64,000 nucleotides of DNA from Oegoconia quadripuncta. Lineage: Eukaryota; Arthropoda; Insecta; Lepidoptera; Autostichidae. The position numbers and the translations under genes were made by a program. The notes under the pieces are model-generated. The model ran no database searches and had not been told where the DNA came from. It saw nothing but the letters and a program-made list of their open reading frames with translations. Each line of letters starts with the position of its first letter. The first letter of the stretch is position 1. Below, piece after piece: positions 43,091-54,373 of this stretch. The stretch is from the NCBI GenBank assembly GCA_949316235.1, contig OX438747.1:1426501-1490500 (forward strand), in the 5' to 3' direction.

Positions 43091-44835
43091 ATGTATGTAA
43101 AATCTCATTCTAAAACCGTTTGAAAATATACGAATGATCCGAACCTAAGTCTCTAATGTCTTTCGACAATCTTTGACTGAAATCAGATAGCATGAAACAA
43201 AGTCGCGCCTGACTTCTGACTCTACTGCGTTATAATAAGAGTGATCACGCGGATCTTTGATCCGATGGTACAATATAACTACTTTTAACGATATTGCATA
43301 TAAATCATGCTTTATTATATTACTTGTTAGGTATTATTATTAGTTGAGTACTAGGGATACACAACGTCAGCACAGTGCAGGGCCAATGTATAGTTTATGT
43401 TGTAATTATTATTACGCGATATTAAGTTCATATCGTTACAATAAAGGTCATGTCTTGAATTATAGCTACTTACCTACATATGTTTGCCTGGTAGAAATTT
43501 GAATTGAAGTCGCAAAAAAGACTGTCAAGTACGAGTACTATCGTTTTTGTCACCCTTAACCAACCCACAAACAGAACTGTACGTATACTGTGAAAATGAC
43601 GCGGATCATATCATGATGATGGCTGGTAATGACCGGAGCTTTTAAAGCGGAAAATATGATGGAAGTGATGCTGCAAGGGAAAGAGAAGTTGATGATAATC
43701 CAAGAATTTTTAGAACAAGTAATAGGAATTAAATTAAAATACCATGGACCTTAGTAATTGGTATTAATTTCGTCTTGATACCTGCCCGTGTTCCTGAGAA
43801 CAGACATGACAGACGGACAATGAAGTTATCTTATAAGAGTTCCTTCTCGGATAATGATTGAACCATCTGACTGAATCTTCACAGGCCTACGGCTATATCA
43901 ACCACTATTCAATTCAGCTGAAATATTGCATTGCATCTGTAAAGTTTATGCACATAAAATCGGCAGTAAATTTAAAGATTTTTCGCAAAATGTACTTACA
44001 ATGAGGCGAAGTAGTCAACCTTCTAGACAAGGTTACACTTCTTACGTACTTTGAAGGCTCAGTGACCCAAAGTGGATCTTGAATTCTTGACCTTAGATAC
44101 GAAGCATTATCGTAAACGGTTTGGCTGTCTGACCCATCCGAATGTTAGCCATGTCGCCCGCATCCAGAAGCCTATTTCAGTTAACTTACTTTACACAGAA
44201 AGTTGCTTTACGTACCTATACGGTATACCTATCTTACATTTTAAGATATAGTTTTATGAGATACATTTCAAAATATACAAATAACACGAAATATAAAGAA
44301 AAATGCGACGTAACTCGCACGAATTCCAGCCAAAAGCGACTGATTTTCATCCACCATAAAAAAATAATTTAATTATTTATACAAAAAAACTAGACTTCAT
44401 AAAACAAAGCACAATCTTGACCTAATAAAATATTTAATACGCACACAATTGAACAGGAAACGTTTCAATAATCAATTAAACACTAATTAAAACAATAAAC
44501 ATAAAAATAATTCAATTGAACTGGGATAGCAATTAATAATAAAATAAAATAAATTTGATTGTATTCAGTTTGTACACGCAACACTAGTTCGGACAGCCGG
44601 CCATGAGCGTAACCTTGTTGCGGCCATCTCGCTTGCACTCACAACATCCGCCTATTTGCATCGCTATCTAACTAGCTGTGTCACTACCGGATTCCTAGCG
44701 TTTGACGATTGAAGAAATTTATATTTAGTACGTATTTTAATAACAATAATAAATAACCTACTTAATTGAAGACTAAATGGAATTTTAGTATCTACAGTCC
44801 ACAATTATAAAACATAAAAGGTGTAATAATGTTGG
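43091..44835. other. Unassigned DNA
   Basis: 1.7 kb with no recognisable gene. A SINE-E scrap lies at 44288-44340 (gaaaaatgcgacgtaactcg). The 76-codon frame at 44142-44372 runs into it and has no domain. Confidence 0.3.
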
Positions 44836-45152
44836 ATTTTTTTTTGGATTTTGATGTTGGTAGGCAAAGCGATTAAGCCCATGCAGCCTAGTCTACTGTA
44901 GTATGCTTCTGTAGAACTCTTCAGTAAAGCGGCAGAATGCTTTACAGAAGATTTTGGTGGCTTCTTGTGGAAACCCGCAAGCTTCGTGTCGCACTTGAAG
45001 TTACACTTCCTATCACTTGTGCACCATCACTGACTTTTGCCGTACAATATTCTGCCGTTATTAAAATTCAGAATTAAAACTCAGAATGCACAAATTTCAA
45101 GAAATGAAAGCAAAAATGCAACATCATTCGCTGAGTTCCCGCCAAGAAGACA
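44836..45152 (-). mobile_element. SINE-E, diverged subfamily
   Basis: Reverse: poly(T), gttggtaggcaaagcgatta, cagaatgctttacagaagat, ttggtggcttcttgtggaaa, ending gctgagttcccgccaagaag. It shares variants with 17160-17452. Confidence 0.65.
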
Positions 45153-45649
45153 TCGGCCTAATTTATTCGTTATCTGCCCTCAAAACAGGCACAGACAACA
45201 TACAAGACAGGATAACAGACACCTGGTAACACCCTGACAGTGCACAGTGCACATACCTCGAGGAACTGATGGGGCACCAGGCAAGCATAACGTAGTACGT
45301 CCGCCCAGAAAGTAGCATGATCTAAGGAAGGTCGTAGGAAGTCGTTATCAGAGTTGAATTCACTTGAATTCCTCTTTCTTGTTGGGCTTATTTCATCGGA
45401 TCTCATATCCTCGGTAGACGTAGATACTCGCCCACAAGTTCAATAATGGGAGAGTATTACATATATTAATGAAAAGTTACATCTGCGCTTGGACAAAATT
45501 ATGTGCCTATTAGTTCAGTAAAAGTACGTAATTACTGTGGCATCTTAAAGGTCCTGATTTTCTGTAGAAGGATAGAGTACCCATCATCATCAGTAATAGA
45601 ATAAAAATAATTTTTAACCATTCTGTAGCTTGCTTCAGGTTATAGTATA

Positions 45650-46125
45650 GGTCGTTGGGGCGGTGGCAGATCCCACCTCCGCTCTCCTCCCACTGTAACT
45701 CCTGTAAGCCAGGATCAACAGTGGTACTCTGCACGGCACCTACTGAAGGTAGACCTTGGACCCCAGACTAATTAAAGAAAGAATTTAAGGGTGAAAAGTA
45801 GGAAAGAAAGAAAGTCCCACCTCCCCCCCAGCAAATGGGAGTGTAGCTAATGTGACGCAAAAAGCCAAAGCGGCTAACCTTAAGGGGGAGAGAGTCGAGT
45901 GAAGCTCGACTCCTTAATTTAAATACACCACGGACAGCGTTGGGGCGGTGGCAGTGGTGTTCGTCAGGGAGCCTGCACCGCCCTTCATAGACGCAGAGGG
46001 TTCATCGCTGGGTTTTTAGTGGGTATACCGAGCAATCGCCCGGGAGTCCCACGTAACTGCGCAGCTCCCCCCCCCCGAGGAGTTGCGAAGTATGCGGAAC
46101 GCATTTAGCCAGCGTCAAAAAAAAA
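45650..46125 (+). mobile_element. R1-like LINE 3' end with 12-bp target duplication
   Basis: 476-bp GC-rich insert ending in poly(A) (46117-46125) and flanked by GGTTATAGTATA at 45638-45649 and 46126-46137. Inside are ctcctgtaagccaggatc, ggtagaccttggaccccaga, tataccgagcaatcgcccgg and cggaacgcatttagccagcg, typical of an R1-clade LINE 3' UTR in moths. A hairpin (GAGTCGAG, loop TGAAG) is at 45892-45912. No coding part remains. Confidence 0.75.
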
Positions 46126-46479
46126 GGTTATAGTATAAATAATAAAACAAAAAATAATGTAAAAAGGGTTATTACAAAATTTCAGACTACATTAATGATA
46201 GTAATCCATGGGATTAAACGGCTCCTCTACACGATATATAAAAATTGTTGTAACCTTTCTAGATTGTAAATGACTGATTGAAAAGAGACAAACCCTCTGA
46301 GTTTCTCGCTAGCTCTTCTCAGTAGTGGACTTTAGTAACTTATTAGTAATCTGTGGTAGTGGTCGCGTAGAAGGCCTACAGGGCGCCTATTTACTTTTTT
46401 AATGGACCTTACGTTCTAATTTCAAATGTTTAAATTTTTTCTTTTGGGAAAAGATATTAAAAATGAAGTTTTCCCTATG

Positions 46480-46888
46480 TCTTCTTCTTCTTCTTATTTT
46501 TGAGGATGGCAACCAGTCAACCTCATTGTCGAGGGGCATTACTGCCAGTTTCGAGTGAAAATTTTTATTTATCTTATTTCTTCAGTTTATAGGTCAGTCT
46601 CAATCAAAACAAGTAATTCGTCGTATACAGAGTCTAGTCACAGTCACGGTCAAGTCATTCTTCAGTAAAGTGGCAGAATGCTTTACAAAAGATTTTGGCG
46701 GCTTCTTGTGGGAACCCGAAAGCTCCGTTACGCACTTTAATTTACACTTCCCTTCACCTGTACACCAACACTAACGTTTGCTGCACAATATTCTGCCATT
46801 ATTAAGCTTCAAAAGTTAGAATGCACAAATTTTAAGACTTATAAAGAAAAATGCTACTTCACTCGCCGAGTTCCCGCCAAAAAGCCCT
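46480..46888 (-). mobile_element. SINE-E with CTT-repeat alternative tail
   Basis: Left end is cttcttcttcttcttatttt then gaggatggcaaccagtcaac and ttcgagtgaaaatttttatt in place of the usual poly(T) and aggagaaggcaaaggg. The rest is a standard SINE-E ending cccgccaaaaagcc. The copy at 58554-58954 has the same alternative tail, so it is a subfamily. Confidence 0.75.
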
Positions 46889-47094
46889 AGTGGTAGTTTA
46901 AAAAACAAATGACGTTCATAAGTGCATATTGTATTGCCTACATGAATAAATGATTTTCATTTCAGTTCATATAGGTATCTAGTTATAAAACACCATAAAT
47001 GAAAACTACTAATTTGTTAGAAAACAATTGTATTCTATCACTGATCACACTCTATTGATGTGAAAAACATCACGGCTTCTAAAATTATAGGAAA

Positions 47095-47183
47095 TTAAAT
47101 GTGTACTACTGGAAGTGCACGAAAGGTCCGTGTTTCGGTCAGTCGGTCTCAATCTTGAGATCGTTATATTAACACGAGCCTTA
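47095..47183. mobile_element. MITE-S terminal fragment
   Basis: gtctcaatcttgagatcgtt then attaacacgagcc|TTA. Same terminus as the right end of the 47391-47703 copy. The SINE-B that follows may have inserted at the junction of two adjacent MITE-S ends. Confidence 0.55.
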
Positions 47184-47390
47184 GGCCTGGCTAGCTATCT
47201 AATCTTATCTAAATCTGCCGCCAAGCAGCAATGTTAATAGCATTGTTGTGTTCCGGTTGTCAGAGATAAGATAGCCAGTCCCCCAAATGTGTTGGGGTTT
47301 CCGGGTCAGTACGCTTCCACCTTCGACCTCATCTTCACTTAACATCAGGTGTGATTGAGGTCAAGTAACCCGTTATGCATAAAAAAAAAA
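47184..47390 (+). mobile_element. SINE-B between two MITE-S ends
   Basis: cctggctagctatctaatct ... full body ... gttatgcataaaaaaaaaa. Head-less. It lies exactly between ...gagcc|TTAGG and gcccgtatt..., so it probably inserted into the MITE-S terminus, with AGGCC/AGCCC as a short imperfect duplication. Confidence 0.7.
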
Positions 47391-47703
47391 GCCCGTATTA
47401 ATAAACCGTTCTCAAGATTGAGAATAGTTTTGTGACCGGTCTCAAGAAAACGTGTTGATTAATAAACCTTACTTGAGACCTGAAACGCACGTGCATACTC
47501 AAACAGTACTCACTTGAGACGTGCGTCGAGTTTCACGTATTAATAAACGAAACTCAAGACTATCATTCATTCGCCGCTGAGGCGAATACTTGAGAAGTAA
47601 TCTCAGCTGAGTATACCTCAAGATTATACAAGCAAGCAAGCTCAAGCATCTCGGGTGATACAGTCTCAAGACTTATATTAAGATTGGTTTATTAACACGA
47701 GCC
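47391..47703. mobile_element. MITE-S, full copy
   Basis: Inverted ends gcccgtattaataaaccg and the complement of ggtttattaacacgagcc, followed by TTA. Inside, the motif TTTATTAA with a neighbouring ctcaag/cttgag pair recurs about every 70-100 bp in alternating orientation. The copy at 51139-51480 aligns along most of its length. Non-coding. Confidence 0.65.
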
Positions 47704-47930
47704 TTAGATACAGTTCACTGTGCGCATCGACGTCACACCTCAATGTTGCTGACGTATCAATGTAACTAAAATTTAGGGCGTCGATGTCGCAAAATGCAAC
47801 AACACTTACAAATGTGCATTTAGGCAGTACGAACAATGAGTGATATGGTCTTGCGCAACCTGACCCAGATAGGTCTGTGTCTTCACATAGTTTACAAAAA
47901 AAAATCCACGGAACACATCTTTAACCTTTG

Positions 47931-48160
47931 ACGACCGATTGGTGTAGTGGATAGTGACCCTATCAGCGAAACCAACGGTTGCGGGTTCGAATCCCGCGAC
48001 GGGTAAATGTTTGTGTGATGAATATGAACATTTATTCCTGAGTCATGGATGTTTATATAAATATTTATGTATGTTTATCCGTTATCTAGTATCCATAGCA
48101 CAAGCTTTGCTTAGTTTGGTACTAGATGATTGGTGTAAGTGTTCGAAATATTTTTTTTTT
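47931..48160 (+). mobile_element. SINE-A, complete, intact A and B boxes
   Basis: Head ccgattggtgtagtggatag, then ccctatcagcgaaaccaacg and gcgggttcgaatcccgcgac; body to gtgtaagtgttcgaaatatt and T-rich tail. It includes the gaccctatcag segment that 14560 lacks. The 69-codon plus frame is spurious. Confidence 0.8.
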
Positions 48161-48274
48161 TAATTTATTTATTTATTTATATAAGGTCTATTAAGGACCT
48201 CCTTGAGGGTCTGTATAGTTGTGAGTATATCTACCCCGTTGCCCCAAGAATATTTTGGGTAGTGTTTTTCGTAT

Positions 48275-48706
48275 GGGGCCGTCCATAAATTACGTCATCG
48301 ATTTTTTCAGATTTTAGACCCCCCCCCCCCCTATAATCATCCTATCGTGACCCCCCCCCCCCCCTTCTCCCAAAATTGACGTCATTACTAGTTTGACAAA
48401 ATAAAACATTGCAGATTTGAGAAAAATAGGGTAAGTATTATATGATTAAAACATATATGTATGCTTAGATCTTTAAAACTACGCAACGGATTTTGATGCG
48501 GTTTTTTTAAATAGATAGACTGATTCTTAAAGAAGGTTTATATGTATAATACATGTAAGTGCCACGGGCGAAGCCGGGGCGGGCAGCTAGTATTTTACTA
48601 TAAATAAATAAGAATGACGTCAAAACACCCCCCCCCCATCTATCATTTACCGTCATCCGCAGACCAACCCCCCCCCCCCTAATTTAGAATGACGTAATAT
48701 ATGGAC
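48275..48706. mobile_element. MITE-P copy 1 (GGGGCCGTCC ends)
   Basis: Left end GGGGCCGTCCATAAATTACG; right end is the complement of GTCCATATATTACGTCATTC but has lost its last bases. Poly(C) landmarks lie at 48320-48365 and near 48620 and 48670. Central part contains a Helitron-like end (cgaagccggggcgggcagct then ag) shared with copy 2. Non-coding. Confidence 0.7.
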
Positions 48707-49315
48707 ATAGTAGATTTCTATGTCACCTCCTGTAGCCTATAATCGGCTTGACCTATGAAATACAAGGTGTCGTAAGAATCGTGAGGTCCCAAGAGTGTAT
48801 AAAGAGGAATCTTTTAGGATATTTTTGATTCTTACACAAAAAAGAAATCTTTTGTTCACAAACTTCCAAGGGGAAAAATGTTTATTTAAAGTAATTTATA
48901 ATTATTTGATCTTTTCTATATAGAGATTTATTCAGATTACTATTTGATTAAGTTACACACTTGTAATATAATTTATCTTCTTTAACGTTTATTTATATGT
49001 TAACTTGTCAATGGCCCTCTAAAATTAATTATAACAAGGTGTAAGTTACCCTAATGATTAAAATTAAATAAATATTTATAGCAAAAAATCCATCATGGCG
49101 CCCGCACAACAAAATTTACGGTCGGCTTTTTTTTTGTTTTTAAATACTTCCTACTTTAACCTTTCTTGGAAATAATACCGAATGAGATATTAACCATTAC
49201 TGTGGTTCTCCTCAAATTCTCAGAGATTCATGATTCCTGATGTTTTTACACAATTATTAACCACAATTGTTTACTAAAGTAACATTGGAATATCTTCAGA
49301 TATAATTAAAATATG
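48707..49315. other. Unassigned AT-rich DNA
   Basis: No ORF with a domain, no recognised repeat. Confidence 0.25.
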
Positions 49316-49811
49316 TGTTTTTTTTTTTTATATGAGAGGGCGGCAAACGAGCCTGCGTGTCACCTGATGGAAAGCAATCACCGCCGCCCATGGACACCGC
49401 CCAAGTGTCACAGATGCGTTGCCGGCCTTTGAGGAAGGTGTAGGCTCGTTTCTTGAAGGTTCCAATGTCGTACTCGTTCGGGAATACCGCTGCCGGAAGT
49501 CCGTTCCACAGGGTGGTCGTACGTGGTAAGAAGTTTCTTGAGAAACGTACAGTGGTAGAATTCCACTCATCCAGGTGATGTGGATGGAAATTTAATTTTC
49601 TCCGAGAAGTGTATCGGTTAAATTGAGCAGCGGGTATTAGCTCGAACAGTTCTTCAGAACACTCCCCATGAAATATGCGATAGAGAATGCAGAGGGACGC
49701 GACGTCTCTTCGCAACGCCAGGGGATCCAGTCGGTCAGTGAGACTCTCTTGGCCTACAATTCGGACTGCGCGACGTTGAACGCGGTCAAATGTGTAAGTA
49801 TTTTTTACCAA
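49316..49811 (-). pseudogene. LINE-2 (CR1/Jockey-like) ORF2 C-terminal part
   Basis: 171-codon open minus-strand frame, the second longest real coding stretch here. Motifs in order: FDRVQRRAVRIVG (residues 8-20), LTDRLDPLALRRDVASL, YRIFHGECSEELF, NFLPRTTTLWNGLP, FKKRAYTFLKGRQR. This is the conserved region after the reverse transcriptase in a lepidopteran LINE. It then runs through the 3' end (catcaggtgacacgcaggct) to poly(A), seen as poly(T) at 49319-49330. No endonuclease or RT remains, so it is a 5'-truncated, inactive copy, but the open frame suggests recent insertion. It abuts a family R scrap at 49815. Confidence 0.75.
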
Positions 49812-49814
49812 CTT

Positions 49815-49925
49815 CCTAGGAAGTAAGGTAATGTTTTTTCGGTGGATGTATATTTTCTATATTACCTCCTGTCGCCTAAACTACTTGATATGTGTCGATC
49901 CCCATAGTCTAATGGGATACATTTT
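49815..49925. repeat. Family R fragment
   Basis: acttcctaggaagtaaggta, tgttttttcggtggatgtat and attacctcctgtcgcctaaa resemble family R. 49926-50334 has an inverted relation to 51555-51700 (gctctgatctgcactcaaat) and is otherwise unassigned. Confidence 0.4.
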
Positions 49926-50334
49926 TGGTATAAATCAACATGGCGTAAAAAAGGCTTAATCCGATTAATGGCGTCCTCATTGGATAAATTAAGATTTCTT
50001 TTTAAATACCGCTTAAATCAAAAATATTGCTCTGATCTGCACTCAAATGACCAATAATTTTCCGTTTAGCTTTTCGACGGCTAAATTTGGTAACACATAA
50101 GCACCCTGGAAGAAAGGATAAAGACATAAACGTCTAATAAATAGATATATTGAGTTACTCGTATCATAATTTAGGTACTTCTAGGGCGCTTACGTGCGGT
50201 ACCAAAACCATCGAACTCAAAAATTTTTACGTGAGCGACACAATTTTCTGTAAAAGCGAAAATGTCCGCCATACGTAAAAACCGACCTAGGTATTAAATT
50301 AAGAATAATAAGAATAAGAATAATTTAATTGGAT

Positions 50335-50815
50335 ATAATAATAATATAATAATAATAATAATGTTTATTCAGAAAATGTTACATAGTTGAAACTAAATAT
50401 GTTAGGCTATACTTAGTACCACTAATACAAAAGCCATAGCTGCCATATAGAAATAAATATACGCAGTTCAAAATAGCGATGATAGCTACTGTAGTTGGAA
50501 AATGTAGTGTAGCTATAAACGCCCATCTCAAAAGCGACAGCGTACCAATGAATGTATTGTTATACTTAGCATTATATAGAATAAATATTGTAACACAACA
50601 GAACTAATAAGTATAACTGCACCACCAAAATGAAACAAAGAATAATTACAAAAAAAAAATTGTGTGTGTGTGTGTGTGTGTGTGCGTGCGCGTATGTGTG
50701 TGCGTATATGTGTGACAGTGTGTATGTATATGTGTGTAATACCTATATTTACTGATCTTCTAAAAAAGATGTTCGGTTTCCTCATATGTAAGATCTTGGA
50801 GCCATTTAGATTGAA
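50335..50815. repeat. Family L dispersed repeat with TG microsatellite
   Basis: Inverted copy of 26515-26905: atagcgatgatagctactgt, agctataaacgcccatctca, aaaagcgacagcgtaccaat, then caccaccaaaatgaaacaaa, poly(A) and a TG-rich run at 50659-50740. The minus-strand 85-codon frame is microsatellite-derived. Confidence 0.6.
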
Positions 50816-51138
50816 TTTTGGCTAGTATAAATTAAAATAGTTTATAAAGAAAAAAAAAATTGAATGGCTAGTTTAACCATCTGCCTAATACAATAGTGTG
50901 ATACCAGTAGGATGTAACTGTCGAGGTAACGTCCACTGAGTTGTCGTTAGTTACAGTGTAAATGTTGGCGAAATAACCACGTTTATGGCCTTTCCAAGGC
51001 TTCCTCATATGGCTGTGCAAGTATTATACAATTGCGAAACCTACGTGTGAAGGTAGAGAGCCGGTAACTTAATAAAAAAGCCGGGTAATATTATGAGGTT
51101 GACTAAATGGAGGTGTTTGATTCTCAACTGATTCCTGA

Positions 51139-51480
51139 TACTCGGTTTTGTAATAAACCAAGCTCAATACACGTGTTGAGGCTGTATCACTCGAGATGCG
51201 TCTTAAGCAGTTGACGCTATCTGAAGCTACGTGCTAATTTATAAACCAATCTTGAGGTCTACTCAGCTGAGATCACTTCTCAAGAATGCGCCTCAGCGGC
51301 GAATGAATGATAGTCTTGAGTTTCGTTTATTAATACGTGAAACTCGACGCACGCACGAGAGTACTGCTTGAGTATGCACGTGCGTTTCAGGTCTCAAGTA
51401 AGGTTTATTAATCAACACCTTTACTTGAGACCGATCACAAAACTATTCTCAATCTTGAGAACGGTTTATTAATACGGGCC
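51139..51480. mobile_element. MITE-S, second full copy (inverted)
   Basis: Right end ggtttattaatacgggcc|TAA; interior matches the 47391 copy in reverse (cctcagcggcgaatgaatga, gtgcgtttcaggtctcaagt). The left end is diverged (actcggttttgtaataaacc), so its boundary is approximate. Confidence 0.6.
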
Positions 51481-51554
51481 TAAGTCTGTCACCAAGCAGC
51501 AGTGTTTTGATCCGACTGTTTGTTATAGGATATTGTACACATTTTCTTTTTAAA

Positions 51555-51700
51555 TACAGATTAAATAAAAAACGCTCTGACCTACACTATCAATCATTTC
51601 AAATTCTCGAACATAACCCGTAATTAAAGCTATTTAGGTATTATTTATAATTAGCTATTAGGTTGTTCGAGTGCAGGTCAGAGCGATTTTTTGATTCTGT
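51555..51700. repeat. Inverted-repeat element, about 145 bp
   Basis: aaaaaacgctctgacctaca at the left pairs with tgcaggtcagagcgattttt at the right, around an AT-rich centre with ggtattatttataattagct. A partial copy is at 49985-50060. Could be a small MITE; no clear target duplication. Confidence 0.4.
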
Positions 51701-53576
51701 ATGTAATCTTAATGTATCCAATGAGGGCGTCACTGGACGGATTAAGCCCTCTTAACCATATCGCAAGAAACTACAAAATTGCTATCGATCTAGCTTATCT
51801 TTCACATACACACACCTACAAATACTTTAAATTCACCATTGTACATACCAATTCAACACAATATAATGTAGATATGGAAGAGCTGGTTCACCTTTTCCTC
51901 GTTACTTTTTCACCAAGGAAGGACGAAGATCAGCTCTGACATGAGTAAACTTTATACTATCTCTCAGGCGACGTAATCTTTTCTAGATTCCAACAACTCC
52001 TATTGAAGGGTACAATTTTCAATGTCCCGAAACATGGCAACACAGCCACGCGAAGACCTTCGCCCACCTACCTGCACACACGGCCCTCGAATCAATTTAT
52101 TTAAACTTAACCTAGTGATCATGACACACTTTTAGCGATTACGCATGCGTGTGTGCGCGCGCGCTCTCGTATGGACTTTTTGGTGATGCGCGCGGCTTTT
52201 TTGACAGATACCGACAAATGGGTCATTGTTGCTTGACACTTAAATTTAGAGCATCCTGTATACGTTTTGTCTTTGCCTCTTTATAAATAATGTTTAAAAT
52301 ATAGGTCAGACTTGTGTTAACATTAAAACATCACTTTTGTTATTCAAAATTGTGTACCTACATAATGCTCTGTGTAGCGTAATTTACATAGATTAAGATT
52401 CAATGTCGAATTGTAAATTGTTTTTACAAAAATAATAGTCATTTGGTTGTACATCATTCGTTTACAAACACCGATTTCAAAATTACAGATTAAATCATTT
52501 TTGGACTGTTACTGATATCGTAGGCTGTTACGAAAAAACTATTACCTACTTAGCTATATAATAGAACGTGTGTATTCATTTAAAAATAGGTCACGAACGA
52601 ATTCACGAATGTATGTCATCACATCGTCATCAATTTTCATGAATCACAATTTGCATTTCAGCTACAAGGTCAATAAAAAAGAAACTTTTAAATCACTGAG
52701 TATTTTTCAAAAATAACACCCAATAAAAATTATATTATTATGACGTTCGAATTGATTCGGCGAAGGCGGAAAGAACGGCGCTAGATAGAAGCAAGGCCAG
52801 ACTTCAAGGTTCACCTGCCGTTCAATTAGGTGTTATAAACCCTATTTAGTTCGGCACAAAGTCGTTAATTGTGTGTGAATTGCATGCAATTCAAGACAAT
52901 ACTTGGGTGTTTTAATGCAGCATTTTTCAGTAATAGGTTGAGATCAAGGCTTGCGTTTACGTTGAATAGTACTCAGTAAAGGCCGAGTAGTAATTTCAAG
53001 TAGAGGGCAGTGTTGCCAGGTTTATAGACTTCCTGCTTTTTTGGTAGTTTTATTTAAAGTAGTCTTCACTTAATCTTTCTGAAGAATTGTAAAATTTTAA
53101 ATAGCAAACGTTGTTAAAACGAAGACGTAAATTACCAAAAAAAAAAATTGTAATATTTGTGGTTTAATGCAGTTTCTATATTTTTATCTGACTATGATAA
53201 AAGAAAAAAGACAATTGACATAAACCATATCTCAAATCCAATATCTTAAAAAATAAATCCGAACCCAATTACGTATTTAATAAAGAAACATATTATGTAA
53301 ACACATCTCGAATTAGGTCAGGGATGCTCAAACTGTTTTCCATTATGCCACCCAATTAATGCGTGAATAGACCGGCAACAGTGACAAATGACAGTAGCCG
53401 GCGAACAAAGCGCGCGCGAGCGAGACAACCATAGTGAACAATGCCACGTCCTTGGTTAGCTATCACTCAAAATTCATGTAAGTAAGTTTACGATTACTTA
53501 TATGTGAAGCTGTAAAGGAATTGGTGCTCTACATAGAGTGTCATCATAATATAATAACATAGGTCTACCATAGCTT
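51701..53576. other. Unassigned DNA
   Basis: About 1.9 kb. 52140-52200 has a CG/GC-alternating stretch (gtgtgtgcgcgcgcgctctc). No domain in any frame; no repeat shared with other parts of the window. Confidence 0.25.
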
Positions 53577-53578
53577 TA

Positions 53579-53760
53579 CAGAGGGCGGAGTGTAAGTTTT
53601 GTTTCGACTTAACTTTACTACCGCGTTCACGTTTACGTACGATTTGTATCGCCTCTAGCGGATAGTTTGCAAAACGATTTTTTTTCATAGATACTTTTTG
53701 CGTAAACGCGAACGCGATGGTAAAGTTAAAAACGAGACAAAACTCACACTCCCCCCTCCG
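53579..53760. mobile_element. MITE-V, 182 bp with long inverted ends
   Basis: Flanked by TA (53577-53578 and 53761-53762). Ends CAGAGGGCGGAGTGTAAG and CGGAGGGGGGAGTGTGAG stay alignable for about 58 bp (aactttac..cgcgttc.cgtttacg), leaving a central region of only about 65 bp. The TA target suggests Tc1/mariner superfamily. The 90-codon minus frame across it is spurious. Confidence 0.7.
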
Positions 53761-53934
53761 TACCATAAGTAATCACTAGTATAGATCACATTGATTAAAG
53801 ACTCTCGTCTTCAACATCGTAAAACATGTTTACATACAAAAAGAACAACTTTTTGATGGATTTGTTCTCAAAGAAACTAGTTTTCAATGTCTGGTAGCTT
53901 CTAAAATTACTATTATCAAGTGTCTCTCTACAAT

Positions 53935-54025
53935 TTAAGAGCTATGCTCTTGTCGGTAGAGTCCTTTCCACACTTCTCTACATTCCGACTTTTCTTTGAC
54001 TTCCTGATACGATACGATAGATAAA
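53935..54025 (-). mobile_element. LINE-3 3' end
   Basis: aagagctatgctcttgtcgg, then acttctctacattccgac and cctgatacgatacgatag, matching the 3' portions at 13218 and 34625. The tattoo-like stem aagagc.atgctctt is conserved in all three copies. Confidence 0.5.
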
Positions 54026-54074
54026 AACAAAAAATAAGTAAATGCCGTGTTTACTTTTTTTTTTTTTGATTTTA

Positions 54075-54325
54075 GCTGAGAATCAGTATCTTACCGCTAT
54101 AGGTGAGGATCCACACTGAGCGATGGCCCATTTGTGGTACAGATACACATACAACTCTATTATAAGTTGTAACAGTTGTACTTAATTTTTGTTTTTATTT
54201 TTATTACTGGGAAATAAGGCTACATTGTGTAAGAATAACACCAAGCAGAATTATTGTTGCGTCGAATATGTTTGTATGTGTTTCTGTAATATGCGAATAA
54301 ACGTTTTGTCTATGTATCTATGAAA
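54075..54325 (+). mobile_element. LINE 3' end with CTAT-type tail
   Basis: Second copy of the 22085-22372 element: cttaccgctataggtgagga, acactgagcgatggcccatt, gtaagaataacaccaagcag, atgcgaataaacgttttgtc. An 11-base duplication (agttgtaacag region) distinguishes it. Confidence 0.6.
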
Positions 54326-54373
54326 TTAAAATATTGTACCTACTTTGCTCCAGTTCCGCTGTTGTATTTAATT

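Noticed and set aside
53494..53766. 90-codon minus-strand ORF
   Set aside because: Spans MITE-V from end to end and depends on its inverted arms.
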